Shown: positions 47,681-57,227 of the stretch, piece after piece
Numbering within the stretch: the stretch's first letter is position 1
Layout of the letters: every line of letters begins with the position of its first letter
Assembly: GCA_016932255.1 (NCBI GenBank)
Contig: JAFGDE010000014.1
Span: 1-64,000 of the forward strand
DNA: 64,000 nt
Source: Candidatus Saganbacteria bacterium
GTDB lineage: Bacteria > Margulisbacteria > WOR-1 > O2-12-FULL-45-9
Reading direction: 5' to 3'
Position numbers and translations under genes: made by a program
The notes under the pieces: generated by a model
What the model was told of the DNA's origin: nothing
What the model saw: only the letters and a program-made list of their open reading frames with translations
The model's database searches: none

Positions 47681-48721
47681 ATGTTGCGTTATTTGACCGC
47701 AGGAGAATCCCACGGCAAAGCCCTGGTGGCGGTGCTCGAAGGCTGTCCGGCCAATCTGCCTCTGTCTGAAGAGGATATCGACCGGGAGTTGGAACGGCGG
47801 CAGCAGGGTTACGGCCGCGGCGCGCGGATGCAACTTGAGACCGATAAGGTCGAGATCATTTCCGGCGTCAGGCAGGGCAAGACCATGGGCAGCCCGATTG
47901 CCCTGCGCCTGGCCAACCGCAGCATGGAATTCTTTGACCAGGCCGTGACCGCGGCGCGGCCAGGCCACGCCGACCTGGCCGGTTCGCTCAAATACGGCCA
48001 GCGGGATATCAGAAATATTCTTGAGCGCGCCTCAGCCAGGGAAACTGCGGCTAAAGTAGCGTTGGGCGCCATTGCCAAAAAGCTGCTGTCTCAGTTCAAG
48101 ATCAATATTTTCAGCAAAGTGCTGGAGATCGGCGGCAAGACCAGCGAGAAGGACTGGAAAAAAGCCATCGACGCAGCCAAAGAAGCCGGCGATACCCTGG
48201 GCGGGATCTTCGAACTAACCGTCACCGGTTGTCCGGTCGGTCTGGGCAGCCATGTTCACTGGGACCGCCGCTTGAGCGCCAACCTGGCCAGAGCGATCAT
48301 GGGCATTCCTGCGATTAAAGGGGTAGAGTTTGGCCAGGGCTTTGAAGTTGCCGCTGTGCCTGGCTCCGAGGCCCATGACGAAATATTCTTTACCAAAGAT
48401 AAAGGTTATTTTCGCAAGACGAACCACGCGGGCGGGCTTGAAGGCGGTATGACCAATGGTGAGCCGCTGATCCTGCGCGCGGCGGTCAAGCCGATCGCGA
48501 CCCTGAAAAAACCTCTAAAATCAATTGATATAGCAACAAAAAAGGCCGTGGAGGCTTTAGTGGAGCGTTCAGATGTAACCGCTGTTGAACCAGCGGCTGT
48601 GATCGGCGAGGCCGTGGTGGCCCTGACCCTGGCCGAGGCCCTGGTGGAAAAATTCGGCGGCGATGTTCTGGATGATATACTTGCTTCGTTCAACCACTAT
48701 GTAGGCCGTTTGATGAAATAG
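47681..48721 (+). CDS. aroC: Chorismate synthase
   Basis: MLRYLTAGESHGKALVAVLEGCPANLPLSEEDI...RPGHADLAGSLKYGQRDIRNILERASARETA. Confidence 0.96.
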   Translation: MLRYLTAGESHGKALVAVLEGCPANLPLSEEDIDRELERRQQGYGRGARMQLETDKVEIISGVRQGKTMGSPIALRLANRSMEFFDQAVTAARPGHADLAGSLKYGQRDIRNILERASARETAAKVALGAIAKKLLSQFKINIFSKVLEIGGKTSEKDWKKAIDAAKEAGDTLGGIFELTVTGCPVGLGSHVHWDRRLSANLARAIMGIPAIKGVEFGQGFEVAAVPGSEAHDEIFFTKDKGYFRKTNHAGGLEGGMTNGEPLILRAAVKPIATLKKPLKSIDIATKKAVEALVERSDVTAVEPAAVIGEAVVALTLAEALVEKFGGDVLDDILASFNHYVGRLMK

Positions 48722-48732
48722 CTCCAGCCTGG

Positions 48733-48761
48733 TTGACCATAAATCCAAAATTTGCTATAAT
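48733..48761 (+). promoter_or_regulatory. Promoter of rpsP operon: TTGACC-17-TATAAT
   Basis: Direct inspection; GAAAGGAG SD downstream. Confidence 0.75.
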
Positions 48762-48792
48762 TTAGCGTTATCTTTTTGAAAGGAGCATTAAT

Positions 48793-49269
48793 TTGGCAGC
48801 AAAGATCAAGTTACAAAGAAAAGGGACCAAGAACAGGCCGTATTACAGGGTTGTGGTGCAGGATGAGTCAGCCGCGCGAAATAGCAGCGTGGTTGATATA
48901 TTGGGGAAATATGACCCTATAGTTGAGCCAACACTGTTTGAAGTTGACAAAGACAAGACTCTGACCTGGCTGGAAAAGGGCGCTGAACCCACAGAGAAGG
49001 TCAGAATACTTCTGGGTAAGGCGGGACTGATGCCGGCCATTGACCTGGCTGCTTTGCCAAAAAGAAAGCCAAAAGCTGAAGTCAAGGCCGAAGCTGCGGC
49101 TGAAGGCAAGCCGGCTGAAGCAAAACCGGCTGAAGGCGGCAAGGCCCCGAGAGCCGAGGTGCCCAAGGCAGAAGCAGCCAAGCCTGAAGCGGCTGAGAAA
49201 AAGGATGAGCAAAAAGCTGAAGTAAAGAAAGAAGAACCCAAGCCGGAAGTGCCCAAGGAGGGCCAGTAA
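48793..49269 (+). CDS. rpsP: 30S ribosomal protein S16 with long Ala/Lys/Glu/Pro-rich C-terminal tail (TTG start)
   Basis: MAAKIKLQRKGTKNRPYYRVVVQDESAARNSSVVDILGKYDP... Confidence 0.95.
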   Translation: MAAKIKLQRKGTKNRPYYRVVVQDESAARNSSVVDILGKYDPIVEPTLFEVDKDKTLTWLEKGAEPTEKVRILLGKAGLMPAIDLAALPKRKPKAEVKAEAAAEGKPAEAKPAEGGKAPRAEVPKAEAAKPEAAEKKDEQKAEVKKEEPKPEVPKEGQ

Positions 49270-49520
49270 TGAAGGAGCTGGTCGAGTACATCGTCAAGGC
49301 CCTGGTCGATAATCCCGATAAGATCGAAGTCAAAGAAACGGCCGGCGATTACGTGACCATACTTGAGGTCAGGACCGCGCCGGAAGATGTGGGCAAGGTC
49401 ATCGGCCGCGAAGGCCGGATTGCTAATTCCCTCAGGTCTATTGCCAAGGCTGCTGCGGCCAAGCAGAACAAAAAGATTACAGTTGAGATCATCACGGACG
49501 AGGAGAGACCCGCCGGATAG
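49269..49520 (+). CDS. khpA: KH-domain RNA-binding protein (KhpA/YlqC)
   Basis: MKELVEYIVKALVDNPDKIEVKE...VGKVIGREGRIANSLRSIAKAAA. Confidence 0.94.
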   Translation: MKELVEYIVKALVDNPDKIEVKETAGDYVTILEVRTAPEDVGKVIGREGRIANSLRSIAKAAAAKQNKKITVEIITDEERPAG

Positions 49521-49553
49521 TATTGACGGGCATTTATAAGGAGGAGGTCTTTT

Positions 49554-49979
49554 ATGGCAGAAAAAAAATCGATCGAGTTGAAAAGGGTAGTAATGGTCAA
49601 GGCTATCGTTACGGAAAGTTTTAAAGAAAATCTGGTCAAGGAACTGGAAAGGGCCGTAGCCAATATTGATAACCAGGTTTCGCAGATGGCGGCCCGAAGC
49701 AAGGCCTATCTTGAGCAGCTGAAGCAAAAAGGCTTGATGCAAAAGGCGGCTGCTTTCAAGCATCAAATGGAAGAAGAAAAAGCCAAACAAGCTGCGGCCA
49801 AATCCGATCTGACCATGAAGATCGAAGATGCCAAGAAACTGCAACTGGATTCGGAATTCGTGCAGGGTCCGCTGGAAGGGCCGGTTAACGTCAGTGTCGG
49901 CGACAATCTTTATAAGAAGGTAGGCGGCGCAGAGATCATCGTCAGGGACGGCGTGATCCAGGAGATCAGGCAGAGCTAA
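49554..49979 (+). CDS. YlqD-family protein
   Basis: KRVVMVKAIVTESFKENLVKEL...GPVNVSVGDNLYKKVGGAEIIVRDGVIQEI; position between khpA and trmD. Confidence 0.8.
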   Translation: MAEKKSIELKRVVMVKAIVTESFKENLVKELERAVANIDNQVSQMAARSKAYLEQLKQKGLMQKAAAFKHQMEEEKAKQAAAKSDLTMKIEDAKKLQLDSEFVQGPLEGPVNVSVGDNLYKKVGGAEIIVRDGVIQEIRQS

Positions 49980-50005
49980 GCCTCGCTTGGTTTGGCTCGA
50001 ATATA

Positions 50006-50731
50006 ATGCGCATCGATGTTCTGACGTTATTCCCTGAAATGTTTCAGGGACCCTTGAATGAAAGTCTGCTTAAAAAGGCCCTGGACAAGGGCCTTTTAAG
50101 TTTTAATATTGTCAATATCCGCGACTTTGCTTCTGACAAGCATAAAACAGCTGACGACACCCCCTATGGCGGCGGTGCCGGCATGGTCATGAAGATCGAC
50201 GTGGCGGCCAAGGCGCTTAAGAGTCTTGGCAGAAGAGAGAAACACAGGATAATTTATCTTTGTCCGACCGGCTTGCCGCTCACCCAACCAAAGGTCAACG
50301 AGCTGGCGAACTTCCAGAATCTGACGCTGGTCTGCGGCCATTATGAAGGGATCGACGCGAGGCTAGAAAGGTTGGTCGATGAAAAAATATCGATCGGCGA
50401 TTACGTCCTGACAGGCGGCGAGATTCCGGCCATGGTGCTGATCGATGCGGTCGCGCGCCAGCTTCCCGGCGTGGTCAAGGAAGCCGCTTCCGTGGAGAAC
50501 GATTCGTTCTATGGCGAGCTGCTCGATTACCTGGCCTATACCAAGCCGGAAGATTTTGAGGGCGAGAAGGTCCCCGAGGTTTTGCTGTCCGGCAATCACG
50601 CGCAGATCGAAAGATGGCGGCGCAAAGAAGCTCTGCGGCGAACGTTCTACCAGCGGCCGGAGCTCTTGGCTAGCCTTGAGCCGCGCGCGGCTGACAAGGA
50701 ACTTATCAACGAGATCTTGACCAATGGCTAA
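50006..50731 (+). CDS. trmD: tRNA (guanine-N1-)-methyltransferase
   Basis: MRIDVLTLFPEMFQGPL...YGGGAGMVMK...CGHYEGIDARL...IGDYVLTGGE. Confidence 0.97.
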   Translation: MRIDVLTLFPEMFQGPLNESLLKKALDKGLLSFNIVNIRDFASDKHKTADDTPYGGGAGMVMKIDVAAKALKSLGRREKHRIIYLCPTGLPLTQPKVNELANFQNLTLVCGHYEGIDARLERLVDEKISIGDYVLTGGEIPAMVLIDAVARQLPGVVKEAASVENDSFYGELLDYLAYTKPEDFEGEKVPEVLLSGNHAQIERWRRKEALRRTFYQRPELLASLEPRAADKELINEILTNG

Positions 50732-51299
50732 TGTTTATCTGGCATTGCTGCATCATCCGGTCTTTAATAAACGCAAAGACGTGGTAACGACCTGCATTAC
50801 GGGCTTTGACCTGCATGATATCGCCAGATCAGCCGCAACTTACGGACTCAAACGCTATTATGTTGTCAATCCTTTGCCGGCCCAGCGCGCCTTTGCCGGC
50901 CGGATCATTGATTTCTGGTCCGACGAGCACAGCCTGGAATTCAACTGGACCAGGGCAGAAGCCTTTAAGTTGATCTCGATCAAAGCCGACCTTGATGAGG
51001 TTCTGGCTGATATTGAAAAGAGCGAAGGCAAAAAGCCCAAACTGGTCGGCACGTCGGCAAAAGAGAAAGGCGCGGTCAAATTCAGCGACTTGGCCAAGGA
51101 AATAAAGCGGGCCAAAGGGCCTTATCTGATCCTGTTAGGCACAGGCTGGGGCCTGACGGATGAGGTTTTTGAACGTTTTGACCTTGTCCTTGAGCCGATC
51201 AAGGGAAAAAGTGACCTGCCTGCCGTCCAGGCAGGCTATAACCATTTGTCAGTTCGCTCGGCAAATGCTATAATATTAGATAGATTACTGGGCCGATAA
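50724..51299 (+). CDS. SPOUT-like RNA methyltransferase, TM1570 family
   Basis: [47 protein letters not shown]; ...LGTGWGL. Confidence 0.85.
   Translation: MANVYLALLHHPVFNKRKDVVTTCITGFDLHDIARSAATYGLKRYYVVNPLPAQRAFAGRIIDFWSDEHSLEFNWTRAEAFKLISIKADLDEVLADIEKSEGKKPKLVGTSAKEKGAVKFSDLAKEIKRAKGPYLILLGTGWGLTDEVFERFDLVLEPIKGKSDLPAVQAGYNHLSVRSANAIILDRLLGR
51246..51274 (+). promoter_or_regulatory. Internal promoter TTGTCA-17-TATAAT before rplS
   Basis: Direct inspection; lies within the 3' end of the upstream methyltransferase gene. Confidence 0.6.
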
Positions 51300-51396
51300 G
51301 CGGCCGGGCGGATGGGTGCATAGGGAGCGCCCCTATACACATAACAACCTGACCATCTATCAACCATGCATTTTATATAAAAGGAGTTCGTTTGCG

Positions 51397-51774
51397 ATGA
51401 AGATGATTGATGAAATGGAAAAAGCTCAGTTAAAGGACGTGCCGAAATTCAAGGTCGGAGATACTGTTAAGGTATTTTCCAAGATCATTGAAGGTGGCAA
51501 GGAGCGTGTGCAGGGCTTTGAAGGGATAGTTATCAAGAGGCAAGGCGGCAGCAGCCGCGAGACCTTTACTGTGAGGAAGCTGGTCCAGGGTGTCGGGGTC
51601 GAACGGACATTCCTGGTCCATTCACCGCGCATCGACCATATCACGATCCAGCGCAGCGGCAAGGTCCGCCGCGCCAAGCTATACTACCTGCGCAAGCGCA
51701 TCGGTAGTTCCGCAACCAAGGTCGAAGAGGAGAAACAGGTCGAGGCAACTCAACCAGCGAAAGAGAGCGCCTAA
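51397..51774 (+). CDS. rplS: 50S ribosomal protein L19
   Basis: [60 protein letters not shown]. Confidence 0.97.
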   Translation: MKMIDEMEKAQLKDVPKFKVGDTVKVFSKIIEGGKERVQGFEGIVIKRQGGSSRETFTVRKLVQGVGVERTFLVHSPRIDHITIQRSGKVRRAKLYYLRKRIGSSATKVEEEKQVEATQPAKESA

Positions 51775-52317
51775 ATGTCCCAAGAGACGAAACCGCAAGG
51801 CCGCCTGCAGCACTGGATCTTTGACTGGACAGAGACGATCGTTGTCGCTTTCATCATGGCGCTGGTCATCCGCGCCTTTTTCATCCAGGTTTTCTGGATC
51901 CCCTCCAGTTCCATGGAGCCCACCCTGGATATCCAGGACCGTTTAGTGGTCAATAAGGTCACTTATCATTTTCGTGAGCCCCGGCGCATGGAAATAGTTG
52001 TCTTCCGTCAAGTTGCGCCTGAAGACATGCCTAAAAAGGACCTGATCAAGCGCCTGATCGGCTTGCCGGGAGAAACCCTGGAAGTGCGCGACGGCATAGT
52101 TTACATCAACGGCAAGAGCCTGGAGGAAAAGCACCCGATGAACCGGGACTTTTCCGACTTTGGGCCGGTCAAGGTACCTGATGACGCGTATTTTGTGATG
52201 GGCGATAACCGGCCGGCCTCCGCAGACAGCCGCTTCTGGGGCTTTCTACCGAAAAAGAACCTGATTGGCCCGGCCAAGATGATCATCTGGCCGCTTAACA
52301 AGATCAGCCTCATTTAA
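51775..52317 (+). CDS. lepB: Signal peptidase I
   Basis: [30 protein letters not shown]...KRLIGLPGE...[16 protein letters not shown]. Confidence 0.96.
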   Translation: MSQETKPQGRLQHWIFDWTETIVVAFIMALVIRAFFIQVFWIPSSSMEPTLDIQDRLVVNKVTYHFREPRRMEIVVFRQVAPEDMPKKDLIKRLIGLPGETLEVRDGIVYINGKSLEEKHPMNRDFSDFGPVKVPDDAYFVMGDNRPASADSRFWGFLPKKNLIGPAKMIIWPLNKISLI

Positions 52318-52368
52318 AACCGCTGGACAAGTCTGGAATTTTTTTCGATCTGCGCTATAATCCGTTGT

Positions 52369-53004
52369 ATGCAGCGTCCGTCCCTTAAGTATGAAAGAGA
52401 ACTTTGGCGGAAAGGCTCTCTTCTTGTCGCGGGAATTGATGAAGCCGGGCGCGGGCCCCTGGCGGGCCCGGTAGTCGCCGCGGCGGTCGTTTTTCCGGTC
52501 GATATCAAGCTAGCCGGCCTGGCTGATTCAAAGTTGTTAAATGATAAAAAGCGGCAGCAGCTCTATAAAAAGATCCGTCGCCTGGCCACGGCTGTTGGCG
52601 TCGGCATAGTCAGCAACAAACAGATCGACCGTTTTGGCATCGGCCGGGCTGATGTTTTGGCCATGCGCATGGCGGTCGAGAATTTGGGCATCCGGCCGGA
52701 TCATTTATTGATCGACGGGCTCAGGGTGAGGCTCGGCTTGGGCCTGCCGCAGGAACACATCATAAAAGGAGATCGTAAATGCGCCAGCATTGCCGCGGCG
52801 TCGATCATCGCTAAAGTAACACGCGACCGCATCATGGACCGCTTCCACAAAAAGTATCCGGGTTACGGCTTTAACAGCCACCGGGGCTACGGCACGGCCA
52901 AACATCTCAGGTCGCTGAGGAAACATGGCAGCTGCCCGATACACCGGCGTTCATTTGCCCCTGTTCAGGTGATCTCCCAGACCCAGTTAGAACTGCTTAA
53001 ATGA
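52369..53004 (+). CDS. rnhB: Ribonuclease HII
   Basis: [22 protein letters not shown]...[11 protein letters not shown]...[16 protein letters not shown]. Confidence 0.96.
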   Translation: MQRPSLKYERELWRKGSLLVAGIDEAGRGPLAGPVVAAAVVFPVDIKLAGLADSKLLNDKKRQQLYKKIRRLATAVGVGIVSNKQIDRFGIGRADVLAMRMAVENLGIRPDHLLIDGLRVRLGLGLPQEHIIKGDRKCASIAAASIIAKVTRDRIMDRFHKKYPGYGFNSHRGYGTAKHLRSLRKHGSCPIHRRSFAPVQVISQTQLELLK

Positions 53005-53009
53005 GAAGG

Positions 53010-53951
53010 TTAATGAGAATTCTTGCCGCCCAGCAGTAAAAAGAGCAAAGCGGTCCTGACCGCGACCCCGTTGGTAACCTGTTCAAGAATGACATTGTAA
53101 GGCCCGTCCGCCACCTCTGACGTCAGTTCGACCCCCCGGTTGATCGGGCCAGGGTGCATGACCACAACATCTTTTTTGGCTTGTTTCATTCGTTCGGCGT
53201 TCAGTCCGTAGAGCGCGGCATACTCTTCGATCGACGGGAACAAGCCTTTTTCCTGCCGCTCTTTCTGGATGCGCAGCATGTTGATGAAATCAGCGTCGCG
53301 GATCTCGCGGTCGAGGTCGTAAGAAACCATCGCGCCCATCTCTTCAATGTCCTTGGGGATCATGGTCGGCGGTCCGACCACCACGACCTTGGCTCCCAGC
53401 TTGGTCAGGCCCCAGATGTTGGAGCGCGCCACCCGGGAGTGGAGGATATCACCGACGATCACGACCTTCTTGTTCTTGAGGCTGCCTTTTTTCTCCTGCA
53501 TCGTAAAGATGTCAAGCAGGCCCTGGGTCGGGTGTTCATCGAACCCGTCGCCCGCGTTGATGATCGAGATATTGCAGTGTTTGGCCGCTAGATGAGGCGC
53601 GCCGGCCATGGAATGCCGCATGATGATCGCGTCAACGCCCATGACCTCAAGGTTCTTGATCGTATCGATCAAGTTCTCGCCTTTGACGATCGAACTGGAC
53701 GCAACAGCGATGTTGGTGATATTGGCCGAGAGGATCTTGGCCGCCATGTTGAACGAGGTCCTGGTCCTGGTGCTGGCCTCATAGAACAAAGTGATGATGT
53801 GTTTGCCCAAAAGCGTCGGGACCTTAGGGATCGGACGGGCGGCGACTTCCTTCATCGAGTGGGCGGTCTTTAAAATTAATTTGATTTCTTCAAGAGTGAG
53901 TTCTTTGAGTCCGAGCAGATCTTTTCTATTTAAGCTTTTGACCTTGTTCAT
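53010..53951 (-). CDS. pyrB: Aspartate carbamoyltransferase catalytic subunit
   Basis: LFYEASTRTRTSFNMAAKIL...HPTQGLLDIFT...VMHPGPINRGVE. Confidence 0.96.
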   Translation of the reverse strand: MNKVKSLNRKDLLGLKELTLEEIKLILKTAHSMKEVAARPIPKVPTLLGKHIITLFYEASTRTRTSFNMAAKILSANITNIAVASSSIVKGENLIDTIKNLEVMGVDAIIMRHSMAGAPHLAAKHCNISIINAGDGFDEHPTQGLLDIFTMQEKKGSLKNKKVVIVGDILHSRVARSNIWGLTKLGAKVVVVGPPTMIPKDIEEMGAMVSYDLDREIRDADFINMLRIQKERQEKGLFPSIEEYAALYGLNAERMKQAKKDVVVMHPGPINRGVELTSEVADGPYNVILEQVTNGVAVRTALLFLLLGGKNSH

Positions 53952-53998
53952 GACAATTGCTTGTTCAGCTTCATTATTATATCATATATCAGTCTGTC

Positions 53999-54877
53999 AT
54001 GAGAATACGGCCGATACATATTCTTTTATTCTGCCTGCTCCTGCTGATAACCGCTGAGCTGGCCTATACCTGTATCATGCCTGTTGGGGAAGGGTCCGCC
54101 TACTTGATGGGAACGCCTGTCAGGGTCAAGGTTCTGGGCGTGAATTCGCCGGAGCTGGCGCAGCTGGGGCTTGAACGGATCAGTCAATTGGATGCCCTGT
54201 TCAGCAGGTTCAGAACAAACAGCGAAGTTGACCTGATCAACCGTTTTGCCGGACAGGTGCCGGTGGCGGTCTCGCCCGACACCTATGCCTGTATTCGCCA
54301 GGCAGCCGCGGTCAATCAGCTGACCAACGGCGCTTTTGACATCACTTTGGGCAAGCCTTGGGCCCTGGAGCTGGATGATAAAAGCCAAAAGGTCTTTTTA
54401 CGCGATAAAGAGGCCGGCCTTGATCTGGGTGGTATAGGCAAGGGTTTTGCTGCCGAGGCCGCGCGCTGTCTATTGCTGAAATCAGGGGCGAAAAGTGGTA
54501 TGATAGACATGCGGTCGACGATTGCTGTTTTTGGCCCCAGGACCTGGTCGGTCGGCATCCAGCACCCCCGGCAGAAGGGGAAAATGCTCGGCTCTGTCAC
54601 GCTTATGAACGGACAAAGCCTGGCGACCTCGGGGGATTATGAGCGTGGCCGGCATATCATCGATCCTCTGACCAAACAGGCAGCTGACCTGTGTCAAAGC
54701 GTGACCGTGATCGGCGGCAACGCCGCTGAGACCGATGCGCTGGCCACGGCTATCTGTGTCATGGGGCCGGAGCAGGGCCTGCAACTGATCGAAGCCTTAC
54801 CCAATAAGGAAGTTCTGATAATTGACGAACAAGGAAGCATGACCTGGTCGAGCGGATTCGTGCTTGAACAAATATGA
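53999..54877 (+). CDS. apbE: FAD:protein FMN transferase
   Basis: MGTPVRVKVLG...LFSRFRTNSEVDLIN...DLGGIGKGFAAE. Confidence 0.92.
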   Translation: MRIRPIHILLFCLLLLITAELAYTCIMPVGEGSAYLMGTPVRVKVLGVNSPELAQLGLERISQLDALFSRFRTNSEVDLINRFAGQVPVAVSPDTYACIRQAAAVNQLTNGAFDITLGKPWALELDDKSQKVFLRDKEAGLDLGGIGKGFAAEAARCLLLKSGAKSGMIDMRSTIAVFGPRTWSVGIQHPRQKGKMLGSVTLMNGQSLATSGDYERGRHIIDPLTKQAADLCQSVTVIGGNAAETDALATAICVMGPEQGLQLIEALPNKEVLIIDEQGSMTWSSGFVLEQI

Positions 54878-56145
54878 TCATCCTAGCTTTGAATTGCGGT
54901 AGTTCCTCGGTCAAATACAAGCTTTTCCACTGGGAAAAGCGCCAGACGCTCACCAAAGGGATAGTTGAGCGGGTCGGCATACCCGGATCCTCCATCGATT
55001 TTGAGATACCTGGTAAAAGCGAAAAACAGATTAAAAAAGACTGCCCTGACCATCGCACGGCGCTCAAATTGATCATTGAAACCCTGAGCCAGGGCGAGCA
55101 CGCGGTCATTAAAGACCTGTCTGAGATCTCTGCTGTCGGCCACCGGGTGGTGCACGGCGGCGAGAAATTCAAAAGCTCGGTCCTGATCGATGACGAGGTA
55201 ATTGATGCGATCCGCAGCGTGCAGGACCTGGCGCCGCTGCATAATCCGCCCAATATTGCCGGCATCGAAGCGGCCAAGGAGGTCATGCCTGAGGCGCCGC
55301 ATATCGCGGTCTTTGACACGGCGTTCCATCAGACCATGCCCGAACATTCATTTCTTTATCCCGTGCCTTATGAATGGTACGGCATGTACGGTGTCAGGCG
55401 CTATGGCTTCCACGGCACGTCGCACCTTTATGTTTCTCGCCGCGCAGCGGTAATTCTGGGCAAGAAACCTTCGGAGACCAATCTGATCACTATGCATATC
55501 GGTAACGGTGCCAGTATTGCCGCCGTTAAAGAAGGAATTTCGGTCGATACCAGCATGGGGCTGACCCCCCTGGAAGGGGCGGTCATGGGGACACGCTGCG
55601 GCGACATCGATCCCGCCATTGTGCTGTTCATGATCGAGAAAGAAGGCTTCTATGCCGAAGAGATCGACGCGATCCTGAACAAGAAATCGGGCCTGCTAGG
55701 CATCACCGGCAAGTACATGGACCGCCGTGATATCGAGAAGGCGGCCAATGAAGGCGACCGCCGCTGCCAGCTGGCCATGGCGATCGAAGCTTATCGCCTC
55801 AGGAAATATATCGGCGCTTATCTGGCGGCCCTGGGCCGCGTCGATGCGGTCGTTTTTACGGCCGGCGCAGGGGAGCTTAATCCCAAACTGCGCTACGACG
55901 TCCTGAGCGGGCTCGACCATCTCGGCATCAGACTTGATCCGGCCGTCAATGAAAGAACACGCAGCCGCGAAAAAGAAGCTCTTATCTCGACCGCTGATTC
56001 AACGATCAAGGTCTATGTCATTCCCACGGATGAAGAAACGGTCTTTATTGAGGATGTGGTGGCGATACTTGAGGGGCGGTATGAAACTCACACCCATTTT
56101 AAATACTCTTTTGAGGACCCGAGATATAAAAAGAAGGCGCAATGA
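54874..56145 (+). CDS. ackA: Acetate kinase
   Basis: MIILALNCGSSSVKYKLF...VGHRVVHGGEKF...FDTAFHQTMPEHSFLYPVPYEWY...RYGFHGTSH. Confidence 0.97.
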   Translation: MIILALNCGSSSVKYKLFHWEKRQTLTKGIVERVGIPGSSIDFEIPGKSEKQIKKDCPDHRTALKLIIETLSQGEHAVIKDLSEISAVGHRVVHGGEKFKSSVLIDDEVIDAIRSVQDLAPLHNPPNIAGIEAAKEVMPEAPHIAVFDTAFHQTMPEHSFLYPVPYEWYGMYGVRRYGFHGTSHLYVSRRAAVILGKKPSETNLITMHIGNGASIAAVKEGISVDTSMGLTPLEGAVMGTRCGDIDPAIVLFMIEKEGFYAEEIDAILNKKSGLLGITGKYMDRRDIEKAANEGDRRCQLAMAIEAYRLRKYIGAYLAALGRVDAVVFTAGAGELNPKLRYDVLSGLDHLGIRLDPAVNERTRSREKEALISTADSTIKVYVIPTDEETVFIEDVVAILEGRYETHTHFKYSFEDPRYKKKAQ

Positions 56146-57227
56146 AACTGATAATTTACGAGGACGAAGGGTATAAGAATTTTCTGCCGCTGGCCTGGAC
56201 CCGGCCGGTCTATGACCTGCGTTGCGGCATTGATACGCTGGCCCAGAAGATGCTAAGGCAGTATCCTAAAGCTGTTGCGGCCTATGGCTGCCGTTATTAT
56301 CTGCCCGGGGAAAAACTGATGAAATTTGAGCGCGGCCTGTTCATTAACGGCCGCGTCCTGGCCGGCTCCAGGCTGGCCAGAGAGATCCCGCTCAAAGGCA
56401 AGGATGAGATATTTTTTTCCGGAGAAGAGATCGTGGCGGTCAGGGCGGTCAGCAAACCTTTTGCCGAGGTGAAAAAGAGAGCCAGGACCAAACGGGTCAA
56501 TGTCCAATTGGTCAAATATCCCTGGGACCTGATCGTTGAGAACAGCGGCCAGATCCTGGCTGATAGCAGGTATCACAGGAACAAAAAGCAGGGCAAAGCC
56601 CATAAATCTGCGGTCTTCTATAATCATAAGGACATTATCATTGCGGCTGGGGCTGAGGTCGAAGCCCATGCCGTGCTGGACGCGCGCCAGGGGCCGATCT
56701 ATATCGGGCCGGGCACGATCGTCCGTGCCGGAGCACTGCTTAAAGGTCCGCTGTCGATCGGGCCGGGGTGTCGCATTGGCGGGGAGATCTCCGCATCGAT
56801 TATTCATGGTTACTCCAATAAGAGTCACTACGGCTTTCTGGGCCACGCTTATATCGGCGAATGGGTCAATCTGGGGGCCGGGACGACCAATTCCAATCTG
56901 AAGAACACTTACGGCAATGTTAAGGTCGAGATCGACGGCAAATCGATCGATTCGGGCCTGCGCTTCCTGGGCTGTTTTATCGCCGACCATGCCAAGACAG
57001 GCATCGGCACGCTGATCACGACCGGAGCGGCCATTGGCGTGGGGGCGAATATATTTGGTGGCGGAGTTACGCCCAAGGTCGTGCCTTGTTTCAGCTGGGG
57101 GCAGAAAGGCCGATATGAATTGAGCAAGATGCTGGCTTCAGCGGCTCTGATAATGGAGCGGCGCAGCAAGAAATTGGACGAACAGCAGAAAGAGATGCTG
57201 GCAAAGATCTACCAGTTCACAAAATGA
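56142..57227 (+). CDS. GlmU-like putative sugar nucleotidyltransferase (left-handed beta-helix)
   Basis: IIYEDEGYKNFLPLAWTRPVYDLRCGIDTL...GPGTIVRAGALLKGPLSIGPGCRIGGEI...GYSNKSHYGFLGHAYIGEWVNLGAGTTNSNLKN. Confidence 0.88.
   Translation: MKLIIYEDEGYKNFLPLAWTRPVYDLRCGIDTLAQKMLRQYPKAVAAYGCRYYLPGEKLMKFERGLFINGRVLAGSRLAREIPLKGKDEIFFSGEEIVAVRAVSKPFAEVKKRARTKRVNVQLVKYPWDLIVENSGQILADSRYHRNKKQGKAHKSAVFYNHKDIIIAAGAEVEAHAVLDARQGPIYIGPGTIVRAGALLKGPLSIGPGCRIGGEISASIIHGYSNKSHYGFLGHAYIGEWVNLGAGTTNSNLKNTYGNVKVEIDGKSIDSGLRFLGCFIADHAKTGIGTLITTGAAIGVGANIFGGGVTPKVVPCFSWGQKGRYELSKMLASAALIMERRSKKLDEQQKEMLAKIYQFTK

Noticed and set aside
48843-49844. 333-aa minus-strand ORF
   Set aside because: Antisense to rpsP/khpA/ylqD, which are confidently coding; low-complexity Ser/Ala/Phe shadow.
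56253-56990. 245-aa minus-strand ORF
   Set aside because: Antisense to the GlmU-like gene.
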